DNA from: Porphyra umbilicalis
Taxonomy: Eukaryota > Rhodophyta > Bangiophyceae > Bangiales > Bangiaceae
Direction: 5' to 3'
Assembly: GCA_002049455.2 (NCBI GenBank)
Contig: KV919040.1
Span: forward strand, 1-64,000
DNA: 64,000 nucleotides
The position numbers and the translations under genes are program-made. Positions within the stretch are counted from its first letter, which is position 1, and each line of letters begins with the position of its first letter. Shown piece by piece: positions 30,809 to 42,791 of this stretch. The notes beneath the pieces were generated by a model, which searched no databases, was not told the DNA's origin, and worked only from the letters and a program-made list of their open reading frames with translations.

Positions 30809-32531
30809 TCAATACAGGGTGGAAAACGTCCGCCGCCGGATCCACGTCAAGTCGGGCAGCTGCGACACGTTGCCGAGCGCCGACACGGCCACCTCCCGGT
30901 CCCACACGTACTTGCCAACAAGCCGCTTGATCGCCGCCGCGTCGACGGCGTCGATGCGCGCGACCCACTCGGCGAGGGGCACCTTGCGGCCATACACCAG
31001 CAGCTGCCGCGCCGTCTCCTCGGCGGCGGCGGTGCTCCCGTCCGCCGCCGCCATCATCCGCGTCTTGAGGGCGGCCTTGGCAGCCGCGAGGGCGCCCTCG
31101 TCGACGGCCGTGTGCAGGCGGACGAGCTCCCCCATCATCACCGACACCACGTCGTCGAGGTCGTGCGGCGCCGCCACCGCCGACAGGCCAAACAGCCCCG
31201 TGTCGGCATAGGAGGTGTTGAAGGCGCCCACGCGCTTGGCCGACGGCGTCGCGTGGAGGCCATTGGCCAGTCGCGACGACACCACGTCGCCGGTCGTGGC
31301 GTAGCGCTCCCACCCGCCGAGGAGCGACTCGAGCACCATAAACGCAACGGCGTCGGCGTGGGCCCACCCGCACGACTCGACGGCAATGACAAAATGCGCG
31401 TCGGGCGCGTAGTCATCCCGCACCCGCATGTCGCTGCCGGTGAGGAAGCACGGTCGGGCGGCGACGAGCTGCGCCGCCGACTCGGCGTCGGGGTCGGAGC
31501 GCATCCCCCCAAAGAGCTTGTCCGCCTGCGTCGCAAACGTGTCGTGGTCGACGTCCCCCGCGCCGACGAGCACCATCCGGTGCGGCTGGTAGTGCCGCTT
31601 GACGTAGGCGCGGAGGTCTGGCCGCTGCAGGGAGCGGATGCAATCCTCGGATCCGAGGATGGTCTGCGCGAGGGGCGTGCCCTGGAAGGCGGTCGCGTGG
31701 AGGTTGTCAAACAGCTCCTCCTCCGGGAGCTTGTTGACCTCGGCGTACTCGCGGAGGATCACGTCGCGCTCCCGCTCGACCGACGCTGGCGACATCTCCG
31801 AGTTGAGCAGAATATCCGCGAGGATGTTAGTCAGTTCTGGCACGTGCGCGGTGACGGCGCGGCCAAAGTAGGCGGTTTGCTCGCGGGAGGTGTACGCGTT
31901 GAAGTTGGCGCCCATGTTTTCAACGGTCGTCTCGAGGGCGCGCTGCGACATGGCGGCCGACCCCTTGAAGACCAGGTGTTCCAAAAAGTGAGCCGCGCCG
32001 TTGGTGTCCTCCGTCTCAAAGCGGGAGCCCGCGTCGACCCACACGCCGACAGTGGCGGCGCCGACGGGGTGGCGCTCCGTGGCCACACGAAGACCATTAG
32101 ACAGAGTAGTCACGTGCGTCGGCGTCTGGGGATGAAAGAGGGGGGCAGGGGAGGGGCGTGACAGTGGGCGCGTACAACACAGACATGGCATGAAACGGAC
32201 GCACCAGTCAGACGCCTGGAGCACATGGCAAAGCCGGGCTGAGCAGCGTTAAAACAAACAGCTGCCAGTCCGCCCAGCAGAAAAACCACAGCAAAGACGG
32301 CGAGCACTCGGCCCAGACACGCACCTCGTGCAAAAATTGCTCGTCGACCTTGTACCCTGGCGGCAGCGGCGACGCAGCGTCCCCGAGCGCCGAGCGGATC
32401 GCCCCCACCACCCCGCCCTTTCTGGGTGGGGACGATGCCGCCGCCCCCGCCGGCCCCGTCGACGGGGTGGGCGTGGCTAGCCGCGCGCCGGCCGCCGCCG
32501 CCGACGCCAGCAGCCGCCGCGACGCGGGCGC

Positions 32532-32569
<38 letters not shown>

Positions 32570-32606
32570 ACAGGAGGCGGGCGAGCGTGCCGCCACCCAT
32601 ACTCAC
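30809..32606 (-). CDS. MPPB: Mitochondrial processing peptidase beta subunit
   Basis: M16 zinc metallopeptidase that removes presequences from imported mitochondrial proteins, working with the alpha subunit. Exon 1 (32606-32325) encodes a Ser/Ala/Arg-rich presequence and a linker ending QFLHE. Intron 32324-32126 (GTGCGT..CCAG, 199 bp) joins in phase to TPTHVTTLSNGLRVA. Exon 2 (32125-30809) carries the inverted zinc motif HFLEH (HxxEH) followed by ERDVILREYAEVNKL with the distal Glu, and a typical C-terminal half (LESLLGGW, SSRLANGLH). The presence of the HxxEH site favours beta over alpha; the cytochrome bc1 core-1 dual role cannot be excluded. Two start ATGs, at 32606 and 32600. Shares a 632-bp divergent promoter with UTP12. 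Confidence 0.93.
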
Positions 32607-33238
32607 ACGCCGGGCCGCTCGGGCGACGCAAGATCAGTGTGGCGGCCTTGGCGAGGAACAGTGGCGGGCAGGGGCGGGTGGGGGGGGGACAACAACCACG
32701 CGGCAGAGCCGCGCGTCTCGGAGTGTGACGAGACGGACCGGCGCAGTGGGCCCGGTCGCGTCGCCGACGCCAAGTGGCATTGGGATTTTGCTCGACTGAA
32801 GTCGTTTTGGAAGAAAAGTCAACAGAAGCAGACATGTGCGGGTCTAGCTGACAGCAATTCAGCCCAGTCCCTGGGCTGGATTGTGCCACGCTCTGACCTG
32901 ACCATAGAGTTGATTCGCGCCTTGTCGGATCAACTCCTTTTGGGGTTGGCGGGTTGGCCAGTTTGGGACTGGACAGCGGGCGCCGCCGCCGTCGTCCTCC
33001 CTCCCCACAGCCTCTACGACAACGCGACGGTCGCCAGACGAGCGCTGCGGCTACGACGGCCGTCAGACGGGCGTGTGGCGTACCGTCCTGCCCCCGTCCC
33101 CATTCACCACTCTTCTTCTCAGCCCCTCTTCCTTTGACGCATTCTTCCCCTCGGCGTGCTTCTTCTCTTCCGCTCCACCCCTACCTACCTGCGTCGGACC
33201 CCCCCCCTCCCTGCCCCCGCCCCCACGGGCCGCCGACC
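32607..33238. promoter_or_regulatory. Divergent promoter of MPP-beta and UTP12
   Basis: 632 bp between two outward genes. Contains two short perfect stem-loops, cagcccag/ctgggctg (32860-32867, 32871-32878) and gagttgat/atcaactc (32907-32914, 32929-32936). The UTP12 side ends in a pyrimidine-rich leader. No TATA-like element seen. Confidence 0.5.
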
Positions 33239-33932
33239 ATGGGCAAAACGTACTTGCACTATGACCCCGCCGACACCTTTGGCGTCATTGCGTCGTCTGC
33301 CGGCGGCGCGCGCGCGGCGCTCCTCCCCGCCTCCCCCGCCCTCACGCGGTCGGTCGGGGCGCGGGGCCTCGTCGCCGCCGCCCCCGCCATTGACGCGGTG
33401 CTCTTGTGGAACGTGCGCCACGGGGCGGTGGTGCGGCGGCTCGCCGACGCGGCCGCGCGGGCGACGGCGGGCGTCGTCACCGCCGTGGCCGTCAGCGCCG
33501 ACGGGCGGCTGGTGGCGGCGGGGCACGCGGACGGGTCCGTGCGCCTCTACTCGACGGCGCTTGGGGGGGGGGGGGGGGCGTCGGGCCCGCCCGCGCCGCC
33601 GCGGCGGCGGCGGCTGCCGCGGCGGGCGCGCCCAGTGCCGCCGCCGTGCCGCCGCTGGCCACGTTTAACGGGCACCGCGCGGGCGTTTCCGCCCTCGCCT
33701 TTGCGGCGCCGCCGCCGCCGCCGCCGCCCGCGGGCGCGTCGGCGGGGGGCGGCGGCGGCGGCGGGGGCGGCGGCGGCGGCGCCCCCGCCGCCGCGCGCCT
33801 CGTCTCAGGCGCCAATGACGGGGATATCATTGTGTGGGACCTCGACGCGCAGCGGGGGCTGTTTCGGCTGCACGCCGCCCACGCGGATGCCGTCACGGCG
33901 CTGGTGCTCCTCGACGGGGGGGTGGGGGGGGG

Positions 33933-33964
<32 letters not shown>

Positions 33965-36728
33965 TGCGGCGCGCCACACGGTCGTGTCGGCCTCCAAAGA
34001 CGGCCTCGTGCGCGTGTGGGATGTGGCGACGCAGCACTGCGTGCAGACGGTCGTCGGCCACCGGGGGGCCGTGTGGGGGGCGGTCACCGACGGGCCGCAG
34101 CGGCTGCTGGTGACGGCGGCGGCGGATGAGCACCTGCGCGTCTTTGCCATTGGCCGCCCGCCGGCGGCGGCGGCGGCCGCCGGCGTGGCCGACGGCGACG
34201 CGGTGGGAGCCGCCAGTGACGCGGCGGCCGAGTTGCCACTGCTGACGCCCCTCGGCACCGTCGCCCGCAAATCCACCCGCGGCCGCGCGGTGAGCGTGGC
34301 GCTCGTGCCCGTCGGCGCCGCCGGCGCGGCGGTCTTGGCGGTCCACGCCAACGAGCGGGCGGTGGAGCTGTTTGCGCTGCGCGCGCCCGCGGACGCGGAG
34401 AAGCACCGCAAGCGGCGGCGCAAGCGGCGGGCGGAGAAGCGCAAGGCCGCGGCGGCGGCCGCCGGGGAGGGCGCCGGCGACGGCAACGGCGACGGCGACG
34501 GCGACGGCGACGATGGGCACGGCGACGGGGCGGACGAGGACGCCCTCTGCGCGCGCGACTACCTCGTCCACACCCGCGTCATGGCGGTGCCGCACCGGGT
34601 GGCGGGCGTGTCCTTTCTCCAAACGAGCGCGTATGGGGCCGACGCGGACCGCGGCGGCGCGTCGGCGGCGCGGTCGGCGGCGGCCAAACCCCCGGCGGCC
34701 GTCACGCTGCTCGTGCAGCAGGTCAACAATGTGCTCGAGGCGCACCGGGTGCCCGTCTCCCCAACCACCCCCGTGTCGGCCGACGATGCGCGCGTCGCGA
34801 CGGTCGACGCGGCGGGCCACCGCGGGGCGCTGCGGGCGCTCGCGCTCTCCCCCGACGGGGGCACCCTCCTGTCGGCGGGGGCGTGTGGGGGCGTCAAGTT
34901 TTGGGACGCCCCGACGGCGGGGCTGCTGCGGTCGGCGGTGCTCCCCGCCCGCGCCACGTGCGCCTCCTTTTTGCCGGGGGACCCCCGGTATGCGCTCGTC
35001 GGCACAGACGGGGGGGGGTTGTACCTGCTGCACGCCCCGTCGGCGGCGATTGTCGGGTCATTGCCGGCCGCGCACGGGGCGGCGGCGGTGTGGTCGGTCG
35101 TGCCGGCAGAGGGGGGGGGGCCGACGCCGCGCCCGTCATGGTCAGCGGCGGGAGCGACAAGGCGGTCCGCTTTTGGGACGTGTCGGCCGTTGGGGAGCCG
35201 GCACCCGCGGCGGCCGTCAAAAAGCCGAAAAAGAAAAAGCGCAGGGGGGGGGACGACGGCAACGACAATGACGACGACAACGACGACGCGGCGGGCGGCT
35301 CCGACGCGGCCGCCGACGATGCGGCGTCTGCCGGCGGGGTGGTGCTGACGCGCACCCTGCAGCTGACCGAGGAGGTGCTCTGCGTGCGCACGTCGTCGCC
35401 CATCCGCACGGGGGGCGGGGGCGGGGGCCCCCGCCAGCTCCTCGTCTCCCTCCTCGACGCGACCGTCCGCCGCTTTGACGCGGCGACGCTGACGCCGCTC
35501 GGCTCCCTCTACGGCCACGCCCTCCCCGTCACGTCGATGGACACGTCCTCAGACGGGGTGCTCGTCGCGACCGCGTCGGCCGACCGGACGGTCAAGGTGT
35601 GGGGCCTCGACTTTGGGGACTGCCGCCGCTCCCTCCGCGCGCACACCGCCGCGGCAACGGCGGTCGTCTTTCAACCCGCCACCCACTACCTCTTCACGGG
35701 CGGCCGCGACGGGGCGGTGCGCTACTGGGACGCCGACCGCCACGCGCTCATCACGGAGCTCGGGGGCCACCGGGGGGACGTTGCGGCGCTCACCGTGTCG
35801 GGCGACGGGGAGCTCCTCGCCTCCGCGTCGGCCGACGGGGCGCTGCGCACGTGGCGGCGGGGCGACACGCCCCTCTTCCCCGACGAGGAGGCGGCGCGCC
35901 GCGCGGATGCGGCCGCCGACGAGGCGATGGAGACGGAGGACGCAACGGCGGCGGCGCGGGCGCGGGGGGGGGTCGACCCGTCGGGCGCGCCGACGGCGGT
36001 GGCGGCCATCCTCGACGCGGGCGCCCAAGCGTCGGCGCCGCTCAAGCGGTCGGTCGACGCGGTGGCGGGGGGGGAGCGCCTCCTGGCCGCCCTCACCGAC
36101 GGCGACGGGGGCGTCGACGCAGAGACGGGCGCGCCGCGGGTCGGGGTTGCCAAACTCCTCGGCCGCTCCCCCGACGGCCACGTGCTCGCGACGCTCGAGG
36201 GCATCCGCCCGGCCGACGTGGAGGCGGCGCTGCTGCTGCTGCCCCTCCACGCGGGGGTGCGGCTGCTCGGCGTGGCCGCGCGGCTCCTCGGCGGCGCCGC
36301 CGGCGCCGCGCCCGCACCGGCGGGCACCTCTGCGGTGGGGGCGGGCGGGGGGGCGCCCCCCCCCCCGCCCCCCCCCGCCCGTGGCCAGCGACGCGGCCGT
36401 GGAGCTCCTCGTCCGCGTCGCGCTCGCGCTCCTCGCCACCCACCACGAGCAGCTGATTAGCGGCGCGATGGACCGGGCGGGCCTCGCCGCCCTCCGCGCC
36501 GGCATGCGGGACCGCGTCGGGCGCCTCGAGGCGGCCGTCGGCTTTGCGCAGGCGGGGCTGCGCTTTTGGGCGGCCGCGCTCGCGGAGCGGGACGATGCGC
36601 CGTTTCGCGACGCGGGCGACCGGGTGGCGGCGGCGCGCGCGGCGGCCGACGGTCGGGCCAACGGGGGGGGGGGGCGCCCACAGAAAAAGGCCAAGCGCGC
36701 CAAGCGCGCCAAGCGGTTGGCAAAGTGA
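33239..36728 (+). CDS. UTP12: U3 snoRNP/SSU-processome WD40 protein UTP12 (WDR3/DIP2), frame-broken
   Basis: Nucleolar scaffold of the small-subunit processome needed for early 18S rRNA processing. The order matches WDR3/DIP2: MGKTYLHYDPADTFGVIAS start, N-terminal WD repeats (VLLWNVRHG, DIIVWDLDAQRGLFRL, ASKDGLVRVWDVATQHC), a basic KHRKRRRKRR linker, a second propeller (GVKFWDAP, KAVRFWDVS, DRTVKVWGLDFGDCRRSL, GRDGAVRYWDAD) and the C-terminal UTP12 domain (LLPLHAGVRLL..HHEQLI) ending in a KKAKRAKRAKR tail. The frame changes four times, each at G/C runs: 33563-33578, 33916-33934, 35111-35120 and 36347-36376. The first three each need one extra base, the last one fewer or two more. Because the gene is essential in other eukaryotes and coding is continuous across breaks, assembly error is more likely than decay. 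Confidence 0.88.
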
Positions 36729-36922
36729 GGGCGTCGGGGGGGGGGGGGGGAGTTGCGGGGGGGGGGTAGGGGGGTGGGAGGATGGGGGGGGGAAACCCCC
36801 CGGTGGGATGTCCCAACCGAGCGATTGCTCGCCCGTGTCAGCTGCGCAATGACAGGCGTTGTCGGTGGTGCCGTCGCCCGGGTGTCATCACGCCACGCCC
36901 CCGCCCGCCCGCGCGGCCGCCC
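36729..36922. other. Short convergent intergenic gap
   Basis: G-rich runs (36737-36749, 36761-36767) between the UTP12 stop and the stop of the minus-strand membrane protein. Nothing else recognised. Confidence 0.5.
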
Positions 36923-37861
36923 CTAGACGAAAACCGCCTCTTCCCCTGCGGCGGGCGCCCTCCCCCCCGCCCCCCCCCGCTGCCGCCGCCGACGGTACAC
37001 CGCCCACTCCCGCAGGCGGCACAGGCCGACGACGAGCGCGCCGGCGACCAAGTGCCACGCGGTCATCCCCACGTAAATCCCCACCGTGTAGGCCGTCGAG
37101 TGCTCCCGAAAGTCGAGGAACCCATACACCCACTCCCCCGTGGCCGCGTACCACGGCCACGCAAAGCCAAACACCCACAGCAGCGCCACCGCCGCGGACG
37201 GCAGGAGGTAGGCCCACCGCAGGTGCATTGACGACACGAGCGCAATGTCGACGCCAACGACGAGCGCGTTGAGCAGGTGCACGACGGTCGTCGAAAAGGA
37301 GAGCGTGTCAAACAGCAGCGCCCAGTAGACGACATCGAGGAAGAGGGCGTTGCTCGCCGCGACTTGAAAGGCGAGCACCGTCGCCGTCCACACGGGCCCC
37401 GCGCCGTCGGCCCGCTTGGCCCCTCCGCCCCCCGCCTCGGCCGCGGCGGCGGGGGCGGCGGCGGCGGCGGCGACGCCGCCGCCGCCGCCGCCGCCGCCCC
37501 GCCGCGACGGGTGCGGCGGCGGCCGCACGACGAGCACCGCGTAGGCGGTGACGGCGGCGGTGGCGACGAGCACCCCGCACAGGAGCGTGTAGTTGACGTT
37601 GGTAAAGTAGACCATGTCGAGCTCGTCCGCCGCGGCGAGCCACGCGAGCGTCCCGACCACCCACGCGGCGAGCGCGGCGCGCCACGCGAGGAGGGGGAGG
37701 GGCGGGAGGAGCCACGACGTGCCGACTTCGGCGGCCGTGTGGCCGCCCCACGCGCAGCACGAGGGGGGGGGGTCGACGCCGTCGGGGTCGTGGCGGGGGT
37801 CGGCGCCGCCGTCGGCGGCGGCGGCGGCGGCCGCCGCCGTCGGCAAGCCGCCGTCGGCCAT
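36923..37861 (-). CDS. Rolling-stone/AIG1-like multipass membrane protein
   Basis: 312 aa from ATG 37861 (chosen because upstream in-frame sequence is Pro/Arg-rich and featureless). About six hydrophobic segments: LLPLLAWRAALAAWVVG, YTLLCGVLVATAAVTAYAVL, FQVAASNALFLDVVYWALLF, HLLNALVVGVDIALVSS, YLLPSAAVALLWVFGFAW and IYVGMTAWHLVAGALVVGL. The pattern FTNVNYTLL, then HLLNALVVGVDI, then FAWPWYAATGEWVYGFLDF is like Rolling-stone and FAR-17a/AIG1 proteins. An Ala/Gly-rich loop separates segments 2 and 3. Some AIG1 relatives are fatty-acid ester hydrolases; I cannot assign activity here. Assignment is by motif pattern only. Confidence 0.65.
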   Translation of the reverse strand: MADGGLPTAAAAAAAADGGADPRHDPDGVDPPPSCCAWGGHTAAEVGTSWLLPPLPLLAWRAALAAWVVGTLAWLAAADELDMVYFTNVNYTLLCGVLVATAAVTAYAVLVVRPPPHPSRRGGGGGGGGVAAAAAAPAAAAEAGGGGAKRADGAGPVWTATVLAFQVAASNALFLDVVYWALLFDTLSFSTTVVHLLNALVVGVDIALVSSMHLRWAYLLPSAAVALLWVFGFAWPWYAATGEWVYGFLDFREHSTAYTVGIYVGMTAWHLVAGALVVGLCRLREWAVYRRRRQRGGAGGRAPAAGEEAVFV

Positions 37862-39459
37862 GACGGGCGCACCCGGTGGGGGCACACCCACGGCCGCGGC
37901 TGGGCAGCGGCGGCAAGGGGCCGCACGAGGGGCAAGGCCGCCCCCACCCGGGGAGGGGAGGTGGACGGCGAGACGTATCGGAGGGGCCGGCGTCACGGAC
38001 AAAGGGGTGGAGGCGGGGGGCGGGAAGCGGCCGGGGCACCGGCGCGGGCGGGCGCCTCCCGTTGGTGACCCTGCCGGTCCCGCACGGGCCCGGTTGCCGG
38101 CGGCCGCCGTTGGAGAGCGTGGCGAAAAACCCCTGCTGCCCGCCCGAGACAACACGTGTCCCCAATCAGCGGCCGTCACACGCCGAAAACGCCCCGGGGG
38201 GCCCACGATCGGCGAGCGGTCGGCGGAGACCCCTCGTGTGGGCAGCACGGCTAACCGGGCGACCGAAACGGACGCGGGAGATGCGCCTCGGTGCCTCTCG
38301 AGGGGGGCCCCACCGCCAGCGGCTTTGCGACGCCTCCATCACAGCCCCCGGCGGAGGGCGGCGGCGCGGCCGCGCGCCGCGCGCGCCGCGCTCGCGGCCG
38401 ACCGCGCGCTGCGCGTGGCGCCGTTGCTGGCGCGTCACCCGGCCCCAGCGGCGGGCCCCCCAGACTTGTTTGGTCAGCCACCAAGACCTGCGCGGCGGGC
38501 AGGGTGGGTGGCATCAGATCGTAGGGTGGTGTCGTCCTCGACACCCCCATGCTGGCAGCGACGCAGACCCGCTCAGCCAAACAATGAAAAAAAAAAAAAA
38601 CGACCGCGATCGGCCCGACAAGGATCTGCGAGGCCGCATGGGACAGCGGCCACCGAGACGCCAGCCCAGTTCCATTTTTGGGGGGCCTGCTGGTGGACAG
38701 ACGCGCAGCGGACGGCGGTGGGATGGCGGCCGCCATCGTTGCCCCGACGGTACGCTCGGCCGTGGCGGGGCTCCCGGTCACTGGCGAGGCAGCCTCCGTG
38801 GCGGTCGCTTTGCTCTCACGAAGAGAAAGGGCTTGAAAGGGGGCCCGGCAACTCGGGCGTAGTGCCCACAGGGATGAACCCAGCACGAACACGGGCGTGC
38901 GGAGGGACAACGTCGCGGTGTTGCGATCGACGGCAAGCCACGACGTCACCAACGACCAAAGGCACAGCGTGTCAACGAGAATGGGCAGACCCCTGTCATG
39001 ATGCCATCATACTGCAACCGTTCCGTCTGTCGGACGCGCTGCTCGTCCGGTGTGTTATACAGGGTGTGGCTCGAATCATGGACACTTTCGGACCGTCTTT
39101 CACGCGTAAAGAAGCAAAAACAAGTGTGAGACGGGGAAAAAGCACATAAGAAGAGAGCCCGTGCGTTCCTTGCTCATCTGACAAGGAAAGAGAGAAAACA
39201 AAGCGGAGGAAATCTCGTAGCAACACGCCGAACTCGTCTCCTCGCCTGCAACCTGGTGCACGTCAACCTGGGGAGGGGAAGAGAACGTCTACATGATTGG
39301 CGTCATGTCCAACGAGGAGCTCATCGCTCTGCCAGTGCATGCTCCAACAGTGTTCGAAATCGGCCTCAGTGGGGTCGTAGTGGCCGATTTCCCTCCTCCA
39401 GGCGCCGATTAAATCCCCCGCCCGCCCCTGGCGGACTGCCTCTCTCCGTCGCTCTCTCG
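37862..39459. other. Intergenic region
   Basis: 1.6 kb between the divergent membrane protein and F-box genes. Contains a 14-A run at 38587-38600 and ordinary GC-rich sequence. Long open frames (for example 37614-39149) antisense to or beyond the membrane gene show no domain. Confidence 0.4.
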
Positions 39460-41204
39460 ATGTCGGCCATGGACTCGCGCCAGTGCAACAGCGACGGTGT
39501 TGGAGGCGCCAGTGGCGGCGAACGCGGCCTCTGCAGCAGCGCACGCAGCGACAAGGACGGTCGGCACCACCTCCATCGCGCACGCCGCGTCGGCTTGCTC
39601 GATCTGCCCGATGAGCTCGTCCAGCAGGTCCTGGTCCGCCTCCCCACTCACGACCTACTGGCCGTCGCGTGTTCCTGTCGGCCCCTCCGTGCCGTTACCG
39701 CCGCCGCCGTCGTGGGCGCGCGCCTCGACTGGGCCGCCGCCAACGAGGCGACGCTCGCCCTCAATGAGCCCGTCGACCCGCCATGGACGACCGGGCTGCC
39801 GCTGCGCTTGTCGGTAGCGGCGGCGGCGACGCGTTGGGAGCCAGGGCAGTTGTACAACTCCCCTCCCGCCGCGGACCACTTGGTGCTTTTCGCGTCCCAC
39901 GTGCCGGCCGTCTTGCGGCTGCTTGACACCACCCGCCCCCACCGCCTCGGCCTAACCGTCTTTCCGAATTGGCAGCCCCGGTTTCCCAAATCCATCCCGA
40001 TCGTCCCTCGGGCGCTGGTGGAGGGCACGCTTCAGCTGGCGGCGCGGCTGGCGCCAAGGGGACAGCTCACTGCCGACGCGTGGACGGTCGGCCAGCTGAT
40101 GCAGTCGGGGGTCTACCAGCGGGGCTGCGAGGCCTCTCCGTAACTGGCGAGGCTGTGGCGCTGGCTAGCATTGCAAAACCTCTAGCCCACTTCCTGGCGT
40201 TAGCCGAGCCACCCGTCGACGCATTGTCGCTGCGCAGCTCGAGCGGCCCGCCGATCCTGGACCTGTACATGGTGTCGACAGGCATGTGGATTGAAAAACC
40301 TCTGGACGCGGTGGCATTGTGGTTCCAGCCCCCGCCCCGCTGCCTTAGACAGCTGACGTTGACCAACATCGATGTCACGCTAGAGGCGGCTGCGTCCCTG
40401 GCGGGCCTCAAGCACCTTCGCGACCTCTCCTTTGTGTGCTGCGTCGTCCAGGACGATTCACTGGCCCTCTTGGGTCCCCCGGCGCTTCCGTGCCTCGTGG
40501 CTGCCTCCCTATTCATCGGCCTCCCCGAGGGCGCCACCCCTGGGACGGATTTTGGCTTGTCCACGTTCTTGAAGGGGCGCGAGTTGGACGCGCTGCGGTT
40601 ACCACGACTCCCGGCGGGGAAGGCAGAAACAGCTGTGGCACTTCTTGCGGCCTTGCCCCGCAGCCTGATATGTTCGGTCGAGCGCCCACGCGCCGGCGTG
40701 CATTCCTCTACTATGGACACAGGGGTGCTGAGGAAAGTGTCATTCCGCGGCGCGTTGGCGGTGCTCCGCCTCGCGGTGGCCGACGCGGGCGCTGCACTCG
40801 CGGTCCTCGGCGACGGGTCCTTCCCCGCCCTCATTGACCTCCAGTTGCACCTTCAGGGGTACGGCGGCGCCGTCGGCTGCTGGCCCGACCGGCTACCGCT
40901 GGTGCGTCTGGGCTTGACCGGAGAGGAGCCCGCCCAGGCAGCGGCGATCGAGGCGCTCGTGCGGGCCGTCGGCGACGCGCCCGCGCTCGTGCAGTCGCTG
41001 CGGCTGCTGCGGATCACCACGGCGGCGCTGGTGCCCGCCGATGCGGCGGCGGGGTTGAGGCAGCTTACAGCACTGCGTCGGGTGGAGGTCGTGGTGCCCT
41101 TGCCTGCCACCGACAGCGCCACCCACCGCGCCAACCGCCGCGCGTACACGAACGAGCTGGCGGCAGGACTGAGGGTGGGCGCGACCGTAGCTTTGTTTGC
41201 GTAA
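39460..41204 (+). CDS. F-box protein with leucine-rich C-terminal part, one frame break
   Basis: Probable substrate receptor of an SCF ubiquitin ligase. From ATG 39460 (or 39469) a short Ser/Gly-rich lead is followed by an F-box: LLDLPDELVQQVLVRLPTHDLLAVACSCRPLRAV. The rest is Leu-rich with irregular repeats (LRQLTLTNIDVT, LKHLRDLSFVCC, LRLAVADAGAALAVL, LVQSLRLLRITTAAL), which suggests an LRR-like binding domain. The first frame stops at 40143; the protein continues in the next frame to 41204. One extra G in the run at 40107-40111 or 40121-40124 would join them. Target unknown. The F-box call is from the LPDEL..VL..L pattern and is fairly secure. Confidence 0.7.
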
Positions 41205-42791
41205 GCACTGCTGGTGCGCCAGCCCTACCAGGGACAGGGATGCGGACGCGGTGCGCGACGAGCGAGTCCACTCCTTTCTGCCCCACTATGTTGCTTCTAT
41301 TCAGCAGTGTCGCTCCCCTTTGGCTCACCCCCTTGTCCCTGCGATTCCGCTCCTCTCTCATTACGATGCTCGTCTCGTGCCTCTCGTCCCCTTCTCTCCC
41401 TTGCGTGTAAAACTCAATTCTCCATGCCCACGCGCTAACCACCTTTGTGAACCGCCGTCCCCCCACCCACGCTCGCCGCGTCTACGCCGTCAAGCGTGCA
41501 GCGATGGCGGCGAGGAAGTCGTTAACACGCTTCGCTGGGTCGCGGTCGGCGCTACCTCGCGACGTGGAGCGTCTAAACGGTAACCACGCGTGCGCCATTG
41601 CTCACATGTGGCAACCTTCTCCTCTCACCCTTGTTGCGGGGGGCGGCCCGCCTCACGATCTGGGCTTGCTCCTCTCGTCCACTGACGTTTCTGCTTCCTC
41701 GCTGCGCACTCATGGGGAGCGCCAGCGTAGCGTGTGGCCGGGCGGACGTTTCCAATCAACTGTTTGTAGTTAGCACTTGAAACCCAGTCCTTGATGCCCC
41801 GAAGTCTTCCCCAACGTACTTCTGCTAAGTTTACTATTGATGGAACGCTGGCTGAGCTGGCAGCCGCCAGGAGGGCTGCCTCGTTCGTTGCATCTTGACG
41901 ATGCCGCGGCCTTGGCCCCGTGCTCGCACCCCCTCTATGCGGCACTTCGCGGACGCGCTGCCAGCCAGGCGACCTCCCCGCATTCGCCCGCCCGCCCGCC
42001 CGCCCCCTTTGGCCCGGCACTGCCCATTGTTCGCGCCCGGTGCGTGCAGACACGCTGTAGGCAGACGGTCGTTTGGGGGCGCATCTGGTGGGCGGACGCC
42101 GAATATTCCTCGCCCGCCTGCCCCGTGCTATTCTCCCTCCCCGCCGTCTCCATCCCTCCCTCCACGTCCCTCATCGCATTCTCAAACTCCACCCCCGTCT
42201 GCCTCACACCCTCACTCCTCAATCCCTCATTCATATTCTGGTGCGTGTGGGCTTCCGGCCGGGGAAGCCGATTCGTTCCCCTGGGGCGGGCGTGGCGCGC
42301 TGCGGTGGCACTTGGTGGCCCTGGCTGAAGGTGCACCCCCCGGTTGCTGCTACTGTCACTGGCATTGCTGCTGCAGGCGTGCTCTCCGCCGCTTGGCCCG
42401 CGGTCGAGGCACCCTTTCCTAGTGTGGCCCACCGAACGTTGCCCTGCGGCTTATTGCGTCCTGCTCGGACCGTTCCTACCACCGGTACGGTCGAAGTCGC
42501 CCATTGTGTTGCTTTCGACTCGGCCGCACTCCCTTGCCTTGCTTCCTTTTTGCATTTGTGCTTCTCACCCCTCGTATCGCTGTTTTCGTTGCTGCTGCCC
42601 GGTGCGGACGCCCCCCACCCCTGCGTGGGGCTTTTCTTCTCTTTTGTTCGGGTCCCCCGCGGCTGCTCATGTCCATGCCGCCCCAGGCCGGTCGCCGCTC
42701 CCACCCCCCGTCTGTGCGTCCGCCCCCGCGGGTTCCGCCGTCACCGCCGGTGTGGTGGTGGCGTTGAGACCGCACACCCCCCCCCGCCATC
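41205..42791. other. Intergenic region
   Basis: 1.6 kb of pyrimidine-rich, mixed-composition DNA (ctctcccttgcgtg, ctccctccccgccgtctccatccc). Probably 3' UTR of the F-box gene and promoter/leader of the R3H gene. A 108-codon ORF at 41447-41773 has no recognisable feature. Confidence 0.4.

Noticed and set aside
37614-39149. 511-codon plus-strand ORF
   Set aside because: Antisense to the membrane protein and then intergenic, with no domain or consistent composition; a product of high GC.
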